A stretch of 64,000 bases of DNA, from assembly GCA_030141605.1 (NCBI GenBank), contig JAQGDQ010000241.1, positions 186,001-250,000 of the forward strand. The letters run 5' to 3'. This stretch comes from Tubiluchus corallicola. Its lineage: Eukaryota > Priapulida > Priapulimorpha > Priapulimorphida > Tubiluchidae. Shown here piece by piece: positions 42,280-57,200 of the stretch; the first letter of the stretch is position 1; each line of letters starts with the position of its first letter. The notes below the pieces were generated by a model. It was not told where the DNA came from and did not search any database. It worked only from the letters and a program-made list of their open reading frames with translations. The translations under genes and the position numbers were made by a program.

Positions 42280-45200
42280 ATGACCAACCAAGTTGTGAAA
42301 GTGCCAGTGTATTCTAGTTCAGCTAACGACCAATATGATAAATTGTTTGAAGCAATTCGAAGTGGAGCTAATCAAGAAATTAAAGTAAACTTTCCTCTCT
42401 CAAATGCCTTTTTGAATATTTAATACTTATATTAGTTTATTATTGGAATATTACTAATTTGCTTTTCTACATCAATTTACATTACGTGACATTAAATACA
42501 CAAAAATACAAACAGAAGAAGGGTGGTGACAAACCAATGGTCACCCACCTTCTCAGAAGGCAATGATAAACAAATGACAGAGTATTTAAAACATCTTCGA
42601 AAAATGTAACTTATCATAAGTCTGAGCAGCGCAGCTACAGAATTAGTTCACTTTATGAAAAAGTCACTTCAGGTAAAATACTAAAGTTTGATATCGTAAT
42701 GGCAATGGTAAGTATAGTACTATTAGTATTAGAAGCAAAAATTTTGTTTATTGCCAAAATTTTACAAAAAGCAGCATTAGTCATTTGCTATTTTCCAACA
42801 GATGAAAAATAAAAAACAAAACAAAAAAAATTCTAAAACAATGTTTGCAATGTAATTAGGAATTCAGAACACATTTTACAGTAAACTACGGAGCTGCCAT
42901 CTGTGGGCAGCAACACATTTTACTGTAGATGATTGCAAGGTGTATAACAATTGATGAGTCTAAGGAAGTTTGAGAAGTTGTATTGACGAGGACCGCGATG
43001 CACAAACACACCTTTGAACCAGCCAATCATACATTATTATTGCTAAATCAGTAAAGATTTATACTGGGGTGACCACCGTAAAAAGCGATTTTCTCTGACA
43101 CCTAGGACAGTTGGGGTGGTGGTGGTAAGATGCACAAACTTGCAATGCATGAAACAGCAATGTCTATGGCACCCCAACAAGCTCAGTCCAGCATTTATAT
43201 GTTATTATTGTTTTCACTGCATCAGTTGTGGCAGTATGTATGTTGGACACACAAGAAGGCATCTAAAGAGGCTCAAATTTAATTTGATCAGTAAAGTGTA
43301 GAGTTATACCTAGAATTTGCTTTTCTAAAATCATAACTGTTCCCAATCGTAAATGCCCTTGTAATGTACCTTCCAAACTAATTTAATATGACTCTGCATG
43401 TTTCATCAATGCAGCTGAATATTAACATTACTGTTAACATTACAATTGAAAAAGGTTAAGCATAATAGCTTATAAACCTCTCCACTCTTTCTTGTTTACT
43501 TTTTGAGAGGAAACCATGTGGGACCACACCAGATCTTGGCAATAGAAATAGTCAGCTAAATTTTCCAATTGTGCAAAATAATTGTATTAACACATCATCT
43601 GCAGTAAGTGGGTCAGTCTTGGAACATGCTTCCACTAAGTATTCCATTAATATTCTTAATATGTTTAGAAAGGATAGACTTAGATTCCAAACAAATTGCC
43701 AAGGTGTTTTTCAACTGTCCCAAGATCTAACCTTTTTCATTTTTATTTCAGAAAATACTTCTTCCAGACACGATTCGTCAAGTTACGGTAGCAAGAAACA
43801 AGGAGTCAGTGTCCGTCTATGAGCAGTATTATATTCCTCAGTTCTATCGGCTACGGCATATAGATGTGAACATTCAGGAAGTTGAAACCGGTTATACACC
43901 ACTACTGCTAGCCACAAAACTTGGTAAACTGATAGCTTAAAGTAGTGTATTTAGCAAAAATGTCCTCACCTATAACGGTGGGGTGGGTTCTATAGTATTT
44001 AAGGTTTCTTATCCAGCTGCTATAAACTAAGCTTTCTGTTATATTATATTGGAGATAAACTTTGCCAAACAATGTCAGGACGGCCTCAGTTGGTGTAAAT
44101 AGCAGGCATGCAATGGCTTATTGTGAGGTGAAAAATTGCTTAGGAGTAGTGCTGTTCCGATTGATGTTTTTTCGAATGTCACGTGTGACTAAGCGCTTGA
44201 CCATAAATGAACATAATCGATGATCGCTTAATACAATATGTAAGATTTTGCACACTTTGACACCAGTTTCTGCCGTTTAATTACAGTTGATAGCAACAAA
44301 TGTCGTTACTAAAATATTTTTGAATATTGACTCATAGCAAGGTTCAATATGGAATATCTGTGCGGCGCTTTCCTCTTTGTGACATTCTTACTTGATCTCC
44401 TGCTGTAAGGCGCAGGAGTGAAACAACAGGCAGTTAACGTCCTAATATAATATTTTACCCTGACATAACTGTATGAAATATTGCGATCAATCATTAGTCA
44501 GTCACCAATCGTAATTGAAGGTCAATGATCGATCATAGAAATGAGACCAACTCCCAGCACTACTTAGGAGCTAAGCATGTGATAGATGCCGTGTGACCAG
44601 ATTCAATGTCGATCAGCTTTATGCACTTTTAAATATTTTTGGATCGGATTAGTAGACCTGTACGGAAGTAGACCTGTAGAATAACACTTTTGGCAATTTC
44701 TTGTAGATATGTAAAAAGCACTCAGATTGCATCTGTGCTTTAAGGTTATTTGAAGATGTGGAAATCAGTTTAAAATTAAATTAATTGTTTTTCTGCATAC
44801 TGAATTTTGGGCTGTAGGTTTCTAACTGTTCAAGTTGCAGAAGTTAGTCTGCTTGGAAGTGAAAAAACCTGGCATATACATTGTTTGTAATTTATTGTTA
44901 TTTTTTAATGTAATTTATTGCTTTATTCAGTTGTGACCTGAAAGCATTTATCTTCTTATTATAGAAGTAGTGTGTTTTTGTCACAGGTAATAAACAGCTG
45001 GTACATGCCCTGTTGGTCTGTTCATCATCTGTCAATTGCCGTGATGACAATGGGTAGGTAAACAGAAATTTCATTATGAGTGAAACTTTATTACTGTCAT
45101 GTACCTTACACCAGTCGCACATGGCAAAAATTTGTCTGCATCATTCTATCTGATGCAAGTTATTTTAAACAAAATTTCCCTGCAGATGGTAACTTCTGCA

Positions 45201-48200
45201 TTAAGCAGACTGTGTCAAGTTTAACCTCGGTAAAGTGTTATTAAATGACACAATGACTAAGCGATCGATTGCTTCTTATTGGTTTGATGTTTTTGTTGAT
45301 GCTAATTTTTACATTGTGCTGGATTAGTTTGTCTGAAGCAGAAAATTGAACACGTTTAATAAAAAATCTACATACGAAAAGTTAGTAAAATAGCATTTAT
45401 AGAGACGAGCAAAAATCTGTGTCAGGCAAGACGTAGCAGACAGATTTTGCACTGTGTTTGCCCTTTATTAGATATTTATAAATTTTTTGCAGAATAACTG
45501 CATGAGATTTAGTTATTATCAATTTATTTTGGTGGTTTTTGGTACTAACAACGACTGCACACCTGATTTCTAATAGATGACATGGTAAAATTTTAGCAAG
45601 ATATAAATCACTGCCTGGATGATGTTTGCCTGAACCATTTTAACCAGCATTTTATTATTAGTTATTTAGTTTTAAAAAAATTGCATTACTTTATTTTTTA
45701 CCTGCTTAATAAAACCTGGTGTTTATTTATCAATATTTGTTCACAGATCAGTTTGGTTTTTTACACTTCTTGAAATATCCAGTTCAAGTATTGAATATGA
45801 ATTATTATAATCATACTGTTGTAGTCATTTATACAAGCTTCTTGAACATTTTTAGTACGAAAAGCAAAATCCAGTGTCTTTTTTTAACCGTTGGGCTCGC
45901 ATCTGTGATAATTTCAAAAATGGTGAATATTTCAAGAAGTTGTTTTATGGTGGCATGAAGCACGTGCATGATACTAATGTTAACTACTATAATTTCATGG
46001 TTGTGGTCGTTGATATAAAGCAATTCTTCACTGCACGTAGCCGTCATGACAGAAAGACCTGATATTATGGACCTGCTCATCTGTAACAAAGCAGACGTAA
46101 GACTTCTTAGTGTGTAGAATATTAGACTTAATGTACTGCTTTTTAACACTTAAAAGACACAGAAAAGAAAACAGGATGATTTTTCATATTCTGTGCCATT
46201 TTGAATTGTGATAAAAATATGCTTTTTCATGTAAAAATGCCAAAGTGTTTCTGATAGTTGAATGTTAGCTCAGAAATTTAATGAACTGCGAGTGAGTATG
46301 GCTTTTGATGACATCATAACTGGATATAATTTTTAATGGTAGAAACATTTCACAATCATGCTGTACACATTTGCAGAGTGAAAATCGAAATACAGTACTA
46401 CTGCCTAGCACTGACTATGACTTGCACAACTCAGCAAATTTTAAGTTAAAAATTTGAAGACCCTTTTGTGTAGGTCACTTATAGGAAATAATGTTGTTTA
46501 TTGAAAAGTTGATTCGTTTAGTAACCTAAACTACAGTACTAAATGTTAGACCAATTTTGAACGGTTAACTTTTCTGTGTTGAAATGGAAATTCAAACTAG
46601 TTTCTCAAATTACATAACTTTTGAAACACTCGGGCTTATTTTTAAGCCTTGTCACCCAGTGTTGGACATAATCCATAAGGCATAAGCTGTGAGGAGAAAA
46701 AGCCACTTCATGAAGAATGAACGTATGCTAGGAAAGGGTCCCGGCCACACTGATAATCCAGTTGCCGTTCATCAGCCATAATCCACGGTGGGCTTCTCAC
46801 AATCCGTTTTGAATGGTTCATAAGGCACCTTTTTGCGAAAAGAATTTGGCCATTAATTTCATTTGCCGTAAGACACTTTGGGTTATCCCTAATGCGGATG
46901 TAATTAGCATGTTTGTGGTTTTCACCGTTCACAATTCATTTATGTCATAAGAATTCATAACAGGATGGTCTCATAAACATTAAAAAGTAGTTTTTAAGTG
47001 TGACATTTCAATAATACTGCAACCAGATATGTGCATTGCCGAAATGGATTATTGCAAAATGCCTTACTGTTTACACAGTAAGGAGCATGCCACTGATTAT
47101 GATATACGCCTTATGGAAGATGGAAGACACCTTGTGGCTTACGGATTATGGCTTGCCCCTTATACTTCCCTCTGTGTGACATAGGCCTTACTTGATTGTT
47201 TTCCAGCTACATGATAGCACTACTACAACATTTATAATTTTTATTAGTGCACGGAAATAAACTGCACCTTTTGTATGCATGTTTGTATGTACACCTAATG
47301 TTTGCATTTTTACTAGAACTTCATAAATTTTTACCATAAAACTAAGATAAATGGCATACGTAAGCAAAAGTCATATTTATATCCCCGTGTTGTTTGTTTG
47401 ACCGTTTTAATGAAAACATTATTCCTGCAGCATGAGACAATTAAATACTAGTAACTTTAATGTTCAATATGCATGCTTGTATATGTTTTTGCAGTTAATT
47501 TTTTATTTAGGTGAATGTTTTTAACAAGGCTGGAAATACACCGCTACACATTGCTTGCAAGCAGTGCAAAAGTGGCAATCGTTTCATCGTGCTTAAACTT
47601 CTGAAGGTGATTTAAAACCCTTACGCCTTACCAGTGGCAGCTCGTAACTAAAATTAGTGGGGGTGCTGCAAAATTAAAAAAAATTTAGCCATTGTTTTAA
47701 TACTCTGTAATACAAAACAAACATATGTAATTATAATGTTGTAATTGTAATTTTAAAAAAACAAACTAATTTAAACATAACCTTGATAAACTTCTTAAAC
47801 AAAAAATATTGTTTTCTTACGAATAGCCTAAATTGTCGCAATTCAAGAATATCCCGATACACGGCTTTTAAGCATGTGCTAACTGACAACAGTGGGTGAC
47901 AGTGAGTCTTTCTTCCTAAAGTACAATGTGTTATCTCAGAAATGAGCACATGGCCACATGCACACAGCAGCCAAACACCGTGTTGCTTGGGCTGTGAACC
48001 AAATTATACTTCCCTCACGTGCTCTGGTTCCCCACAAGTATAAAGAAATAAGTAAAGAAAAAAGATTATTATATTGAATATTATCGATATTAATGAGTGA
48101 AAACGGGGGATGCTGCAGTACCACAGTACCTATACAAGAGCCGCCACTGCACCCTACTTCATTTATCTGTTGCTACAACTAGAATTACTAGCATACTACA

Positions 48201-51200
48201 TACTTAGGACGTACGATTCTTGTAGTCTTTTAGAAGGCAGCTTGGGGTCCTCTTATTTTCATTTCTGGTTGTTGTCATCATCTTTTGTTGTTATCACGGT
48301 CATCCAGCTGCTGCTACTCTGACCAGAAAAGTTGGGAGACTATTTGGTCTTGTATTTTTCAAATATGTGCACAAGCAGAATATAAGCAAGTTCCGGCTTA
48401 AACTATTTTAAAGGTTTATCTTAAATTCTATTTTAGGCTGGGGCAAATGTGTTTAAAACTAATAAGGAAGGATACACGGCATTGGATCTTGCTGCTATGC
48501 AAAATAGTATTGGTAATAAATTATGAAAATCAACTGTTTATTTGTCTTAGTTTGCCCATTATAAAGTTGCAGAAAATCTTGTTTTGAATTGTCTGTCAGT
48601 AATACAGTTTAATTAGTTAGTACACTTCACTAGAACCAGTTTTCATGTTTCACTTTTCCCTCAGTTAATAGAAACTGTTTATTATTATTTATAGTAGTTA
48701 AATTTGATTATGAATGACATAACTCGTAGGATTATATATCAATGATTTTAACTATTTGAACTTAATTTGCTACTTAAATAGGAGTAAAAATGTCCTGAGA
48801 CTTTATAATATTGATGAAGTATCTAATAGTTAATTAGTTAATTTAATTCAAAATTGAATGTTGAGGAAATATGAAAATATATCTACTGATGAATAGGGCG
48901 CTTACGTCCTTAACCCTACCATCCCTCCCCCTTTCCTAAACAAACGAAAAAACAAAATGAACCTGACAATACTGTCTTCACCTGCTCCGGTCCATTTTAC
49001 AATAGGAGTGCATTCATGTGAAATTAATACTTTTTGGTACTCGTAACCTAGGAAATTATTATATCTTTTGATGTTGAAACATTTCAGAATCTGTTTCTTT
49101 GCTGCTTGAGTCCAATCCAGACCTCGCCTTACGATCCACATTGTCCCTCCTTGAGGCTTCGAGACTGGGCCACAGTGAAGTAGTTGAGCTGCTGCTGAAT
49201 TACGGAATGGAACCGAGCTTCATTCATCTCCAGAAAGGAACTGGACCACTACATGAGGCCATACGGAATGTTTGGTTAGTTCATTTTTTTGCATTTTTTG
49301 TTGGAATGAGCTCAAATTGTTAAATTTTTAAAACCATGATATTAACCACAAGGAAAATATGAAATTATTAGGATTGATAGCCTGGCCTGACACTTTGCTT
49401 CGTAAACATCTTTGGTTTAACTTTTTCTTTATTTCCAATCTTTTTCTTGTTCATTTTTTTGTCTTTGTCGTACATATATCACAAATTTAATAAATGTATC
49501 TTTGTGCTCGCACTACTTTCTGATCTGGTTCCCTATGTTTAGCTTTGTGCACGCTGCAGAATTAATAAATTGTAAAAGTCAACAAATAAAATCTCACTTC
49601 ATTTTATGTTCATTGTCATCAGAGAACTTAATTTTCAAAATTTTATTGAACAGTAGCTTTTTTCAATTTACGTGTAAATATGCAGCTCCAGTTCTTAATC
49701 TGTGACTTTGATGTACAATAATAACACAATTACAGTATCTTTGTAACAGCACACATTTTATTTTTGCAATTACTGTATTACAATAAAAGGACATGTTTTA
49801 TTTTGCAAAATTACGATAATATAGTAATAGCACGCATGTTATTTTGCAAGATTTTGACACATTTTACTCTTATTTCTTAATGATGTGTACTTATATCTAG
49901 TCTACCATTTTGCACAACTACAAGTTTTAAGATGTTTCATCATTGCAACCATGGTAGCTTCATTTAGTATACTGTCATACTGTATATCTGGGTAGGGATC
50001 CATCTATTCTATCATGGCTAACATATAGGTGCCCGAAAAGCAAAAAGGTTTTTATGTTCGAGTCCGAATTGAGGTGCAAAACTGTTTAGACTTTACAATA
50101 TAAACAACAATTTTTTGTTGATAGATCTCTTGTTGCTTATAAGTAAATTTCTGAGTGAAAAAGGCTAGTACCTATTAAATTTTTCGAACTATTTAATTTA
50201 ATATTGCTTTCATGGATTTATTTGGTTTGAATTAATTAGCAGATCATCAGAGTGGCTATTAGTAACAAATCTAGTGGTTTTGCAGGTACGATGTTGTGCG
50301 AGTTTTGCTGGCATTTGGTGCTAATCCCGACCTAGAAAACAGAAAAAATGAGGTAGTAACTTATTATTCTATCGCTTATCACTAACTCTAAGAATTGTAA
50401 TTTTGATTTCATTTACATCTTTCTTGTATAGAATTTTATTCTAGACCCAAAAACTAATCTAGTCAGCTAAATCTTGAAGTGAATACTTACAAATTTTGGC
50501 AGAAATCCAACTAGCAGTCCAGTCACTTTTGCTTTTCTGTTACATCTTAAAAAGTGCTTGTATGTTTAGCACATTCCTCGGTTTTGAAATATCTCTGATT
50601 AATATGTACATGGAATGAAAAAGACTTTCAAATCCGTCTGTATATGTCACCCAAAAGAATTCTGTGGTTGGTGATTTAGTTGTACTGTACTGCAGAGGAG
50701 CTAATCTTGTCTCATTAAGCATATTGGTTAGAAAAATATTCTTTCTTCTGAAATATCACTTTGCGAAACATCTTACTTACAATTAAAAAAATGCCTCCAA
50801 CACGCAAGTTAAACTTACATATTTAGGTATCATTTCTGTGGTTGTGTGGGGAACTGCTAGATCTGCTTAATAACTATTGAGAACAGTCATAGTAATTAAG
50901 GAAATGATAATGAGGCAGTTAATAACCTTATGAGAGTTGTTACAGATTGAAATATACTCATTTGCTCATTTTGTACTTGTCAAACAGAGTTCGTTTATTC
51001 TAAAAAATAAAGTAATAATGAAATTATAAACTGTGTTCTTTTTGCTGCAGATTCACTGTTTTAGACAATTATGAATAAATTATAAGTTTCACTTACATCA
51101 TTGAGCATATTTATTGCTGATTTTAGTGTATTTCTACATTTCTTAGCCATATTATAGACAAAAGAGAAATTCTAAGCCGCATCAGCTCTTGAGAAAAACA

Positions 51201-54200
51201 CAACATGCATGCTCTGCAATGTGGCCTCTCTTCCACGGCCGTAACAACAGCGTTTTAATACCAAACAATAAATTAGCTTACGAGCAAATGTATTTTCTAA
51301 GTTAAAAATATGTAATTGTTATTGCAAATTTTAACTACAAAGCTCAGGTCAAAAATCATTTGAAGAATGCAGGAAACAGTCCAGATAGTGAAATAGCTTA
51401 CTCTTGTGAATGGCTCTTAATTTGACCATATCAGCTTTTAGTTTCGGGTTTGTTTATATTAAATTAAATCTAATTTGCAAACGATTTACTTTCAATAGTT
51501 ACTGATTTAGTTTTAACTTTGGGTATTGGTTCACAAGTGATAACTGAGACGATTGTGATATGATAATGCAGAAAGGTAAATTATATGCTCGCATTAATTT
51601 GCTCATGTTGCTCATGTTTGCAGTCTAACAGCAGAAATGCTACTTTTCAAAACTTTGGGACAAAACACTTACGGTTTATCATGTTTGGAGACAATTTGGA
51701 GATCAGTGCTGCATTTAATAAAGCCAAATTTTTGGGGATTGAATATTCATACACTGCAAGCAGATTTACAGTCAAATTGAATTTTTGCCGCATTTCAAAG
51801 TGCTATAAAGCAAGTGTTTTTATAGTGCCATGTGCTGTACAATGAAAGTAAACAATTCTGTTTTAGCTAATATTGTAAATGGTAACATACTTGCATTCTT
51901 TAATATGGATCAAGTGGAGAGCAAGCTATTCGTACATTAGTTTTATTTTAACTTTGTCATTTGTATTTGTAAATATTGATATATTTTTTAATTTTTTATA
52001 TAATTATATTTTATGCAATATGGTACAAGAAGTCTGAATTAAAGGTGTTTATCTATGTCTATCTATAATAGCATCACTGGTTTGACATAGCAAAATGTGT
52101 CCCCAGCTCTTTACTGTTTTATATTACAGACACCCCGTGCTCTTCTAGCAGCTTATCCACCTATCAAAGCTGAAGCATTCATTGTACTTTTATCAGGTAA
52201 ATAAAGTACATTTTCCTGCCATTGTATTTTTATCAGGTAAATAAAGTACATGGTCCTGCCTGCCATTGTACTTTTATCAGGTAAATAAAATACATACTAC
52301 TGCATGCTGGATTACTTTACATGTACAGGTATTTTTAGGGAAAAAATACTGGTCTATATTGCCTTAGTTGGGTTGGTACGCTTATTTTTCCATGTTATTT
52401 AAAGGAAAGGACAAGTCACTTCACATCTTGAGCTTATTTTACTGCTATCACTTAAACTTAGAAAAATACAGAATGAAATTTGTGAAAAACTGCCTGTAAA
52501 GCATAAAGGTGATTTATACTACCGCTCTACAGAAATTTTCAGACTCAGTGATAGCCATTATTTTCTTGAAAATTGTGACCTTACTATTGGACTTCGTGAC
52601 TTTTCGTAAGAGCATCGGTGCTTTCTGTGAACGCGAAATGCTTAAACAAATAGAAACTTTTAGAGCCTACCCAGTGTTCATGCAAAATTATCACAAAAGC
52701 TAACAGCTATACAAAAAGTATTTTGAAGTGATGATGTTATTTTACTAATAACCTTCTTTTTTGGGTTTCCCTTTTGCGACTAGTTTCAAATAATTGCTAG
52801 CTTCTGCTGATATACTATTTAGGTTACCTGAATGTGAAATATGAATCTTATTAAAATGAATGTTATAAGCACTTGTTGTTTAAGATTATATTATCCATTA
52901 TATAGAATATGAAAATCGTCCCCGACAGCTTCCGCTGTACGCAGACTGGGATGATGAACTCGTTACTCCCCCAACACCTGTACTCATCGAAGGAAATTTG
53001 TTATTGCGACACGGTTCAGAAGGTAATAGTTGCTTTAAATGATTTTCTTTTGCAATTATTAATTTCAGTCACATCATAAACATACTGGGGAAAAAGTCCT
53101 AATTAATAACATTTTGAATTGTTTTTTCATCTTAGCTGTTTAGTATTACTTTAAAAAGCGAGATGCAGACGTTTACTTACATATGCACAACTTCAAGCAA
53201 TTGTACCTCAAAATTATCACTTCACAAGTAGATTGTGAAGCTCAAAACATACTTTTGAGACAATTAGAAGTAGTTTCTGATATTATGACCATATTAAAAA
53301 CAAATTTTCATTGTTTGGTCAAGTTGTAAAATTTTTTAGCTTTACTCTAAAGCTTCAAAACTGATTTTTTTTAGTCGCACGTATGTGGTGAGGTGTGGAT
53401 AAGGTGCCCATGCGAATATTGACGTGAGTTCGATACTCACTGTGGACAGTATCATTCATAAATCTTATAGTATCTAGACACATCCAAACATGACTGAGAC
53501 ACCTCTTCCTGTTCAGTGACTCATGTCCGAGAACTGTCCTTGATAATGAGTTAGGCTTCAGTCATGCTGCAAACATCTCCTTGAGTAGGCTCTGCATCTG
53601 ACTGCTTTCAGGCATGCTGTGTGCCGAAGTGTATAAAAATAGCACAATAAGCTATACACAACTTGGATTTGTATTCCTTTTTCAGCTTTTACTCCTTATG
53701 ATTGCAGATCTTTAGTGAGGTTTTTCAGCTTTGTACATTTGAGTTTTACTCTGTTGTTGACCAGTTACTGTTATTGTAATGTAATTAAACTTTTTTGCAT
53801 GTTAAAATAACATTTAAATTTTTGTGTTGTAGCTTCTGATATAGAAGTTATTAGTTTATTGGAGAATGAAAGACACTGGACAAGCGCCAATGACAAATTT
53901 TGTAACAGCTTCTCAGAGATGAATCCCAACACTAACATACTTGATGGTAAACTATTTTATGTAATCAAATTAGCTATCGTTCGCTCAAGACATATTGAAC
54001 AGTGATCAAGTAAAACCTAACATTTTCACTATATTAGTTTCATCTTTACTGTGGATAGGTGGCTGTAAGTGAGTGGGTGTTGCTAATATGAGAATTCAGA
54101 CCTGTTCTGCCATATGAGTTGTCGCCTTAAGTGGGACAGCATGTAGCCTGATTCCATAAAGTTCTGGATTCAAATCCTGATTTACCACTTTCTTCTTTTC

Positions 54201-57200
54201 AGTGCCTTTTTCTTTCAATTAATTAACAGTTTAATATTAATAACAGATTAATATTTGAATACATATTTCCCATTAGGTTTACTAATTCTGACTTATGTTA
54301 TATATCTATAAATCATGTAAATCACTTTACTTGGGTTATTGATGATCCAGACATTCAAACTTTAAATTAAAGACGTAATAATAATATTATAATTTTTAGA
54401 ATTTTGAAAATGTTGTTTTGTGACAATATATCAAGATGATTTAACAGCTGTAGCATTATGAGCTATCTTAGCTGTAGATTTTCATTAAAAAAAATTTCAT
54501 TGATGAGAAGATCGAACCTGCTTTCTCGGCTATTTTAACTTTAAATTTGTAATTTTGAAAGTTTGCGAATTCGGTCTCCTTTTCCATGAGATGTCTATAG
54601 TGATGCAACTCAAATAATTCTAAGGACAACTGTATATAATTCTTCTATAATCAGTACATAATCTAAAATCTGCAGTTTACTGTCAAAATTCATTTCATTG
54701 TTTATTTAACAGCAGAATCACATAGAGTGAATGAAGCTAATGTGTGATGTAACGATCTTTTACAATTACAACATGTTTTTAATGTTCAACCAGTTTTTCT
54801 CACATTGGAACAATTTTGAACTTATCTTTTTTGTTTCCATTTAGATTTTGATTCATACCATTTTCGCATAGTAAACAGTTTCAAAATGTTTTGAGCAAAA
54901 CCTACATTTTTTTCCCACACCATTTTTCAAACGGTTTGAGTATTTATGCGCTCAATGAACAAAGCGTTTTGAGGGTCTTGTATTGCTTGCTGACATCATT
55001 GGATTTTAGTGCAAAGTAGTTTGAAGTGTTTTCAAACTACCTTCCAAAAATGATTTCAAAAAGTTTGTGAAAATGTGTTATGAACTAGTGTGGGAACATG
55101 CAAAACCATTTTGAAAAATTTTTGACATGTGAAAAGGTATAACCCTTTCTGTGTACATGACTCAATTTTTTATAACCTTTGCTGGCTGTCATTTGCAGGA
55201 GATCCGTGTTCATTTTGGTTAATTCCACAAAAAGAAGACGCCTGGGTTGTGTTTGATTTTGGCAGCAGATACACACTTTCCGGAGTTCGCATTTATGGCT
55301 GGGATAGCCCTCAAATGATACGTACCGTCCATGTCCAAATTTCGCGCAGTGGCCTAGAGTAAGTTTTTGTAAAAAAATTGCATCCCTTCTTGCTGGTGTC
55401 ATTCAAAGTAATAGGCTATCACCATGGAGATTATACATTATGGCATTTCTTTGCATTTCATTGATTTGAAATTTCTTGTGTGTATTCAACTCGTGTGTAT
55501 TCAACTCTATGTTTATGGTGCGAATGGAGCCTGACTTTTCAAGAATAACTTTCTAAAATGAACTACTAAACCGAAAGAGGTATTACCGCCACATTCGGAT
55601 ATGTATGCATCGTCTCCCTACGAAGTAAACAGAATCAGCATTGGGACTGAAACCACCAGAGCAAATATTGAACCCAAGTGTGATGGGCTTTTATTACACA
55701 GGGCCTCATACTGCCTTAACCCTTTCACACAAAGTTCTGATTGTTTGATTAAAAGGATAAATTTTGTAGTAGTTGCTGTTACCATTTTGCCACTTCCACC
55801 ATGCATTATATTTTTCTTGGATTTCACGTAAAACTGTATATTACAGGTGTGCTTTTTTTATTTCGTTTTAGTGGCAGTTACGTGACAGTTGCATCATTTG
55901 TCTGCCGGCGATTAGGTTGTGATGATCCAGCTGATCCAGGTAACGCATAAGAACTATCATTAAAAATACACAATATTGCTACTTCTACACTTTGCAGAAA
56001 AACCCTTTTCGCAGTTTTACTATGTACACGTGAAGTTGCAGTTTAGGTTGTAGTTCAAACTTTAGCTTGGTATTTGACCACCTCATTCATGTATGAGACT
56101 GCTGGTCAATGTTGAGTAGTAGTGCTACTGTTGTAGTGCCACTACATATGTAGCGTCACAACTAAAATTAAAAACACTGGAGTAGTGTTACTAATGATCT
56201 TGCACACAGTGATACAAATCTTTAATGTGTCACTAGCCTCCTTGTTGATCATCCCTTTAATGTGCCCTTTCATTTTGCAGTGTGCTATGTCAATGATGAT
56301 CGGAAGTTGTGGCAAGATGAATGTAGTGGCTATTGTATTTTCATACAGTAATTATAGTTGCAACAACTACTTTTTTAAAAAAAGTAATTGTAGCGGTAGC
56401 TCTACTACTATAGTAATAACTGTATCTGTAGTGATACTATATTTTAAATGTAACTGAACCAACACTGCTGCTGATACTCTGATGTGACTATGACCTGATT
56501 GCACTTGAAAACACATTTGGAATTTCAAAAGTACCACATGTAATGCAAGTTTTTTGTGCAGAATTTAATGAACATCAATATAAGATAAGCTGGTAGCTAA
56601 ATTGAATTGTTTAACTAATATTAATGTAAATCTAACATGATTGTCTTTTCCGAAGTTTTTCGTTGTGAATAAACATCCCTTCAACTGCCATAACAACAAA
56701 AGCTTGGCATTATCCATGCACACAAACCATTCGCTGTTTTGTACAAGGTACTAATAATGCTGACATCACTTTCACAATCATCGTCAATTGCTGGAGCTCT
56801 GAAAGTGGTCTAAGTAGTCTTCGTTGCAGCAATTTGTATAGAAAGCTCATAGTAAGCTGTTGATGAGGGCTAGCATTTGCTTTATTATTTGTTGACAGGC
56901 ATTTTGTCTATTTGCATTGGCTTCTCAATGGATTAAACCGAAAAAGTTGATAATTTCTCAATTCGATGCAACTTTGTTGCCAGTTAGTATCATAAAAACT
57001 CATGAAAAGGAAATTATTTCAAAATTGTTTTATTTCTATAGCCGCTCCTCAGGATTTTCATGGATTTCGGGAAACGTCCCGTTACTGGAGACTGCTGATC
57101 GTCGATGGTCATGGCGGTCGCTGCATGTGCTTTCAGGTATTATTAGTGTATTAAGATACGAAATTTACTACATTGTGACAGCTCTATCAGAATGGGTAAT

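Noticed and set aside
45421-45460. A 17-bp microexon considered for the ankyrin gene (GRQILH)
   Set aside because: Poor splice sites; extending the exon to start at 46021 gives GNSSLHVAV in perfect phase and fits the ankyrin consensus better.
55085-55402. 105-codon minus-strand frame
   Set aside because: It is antisense to the discoidin exon at 55199-55358, which has clear splice sites and domain sequence.
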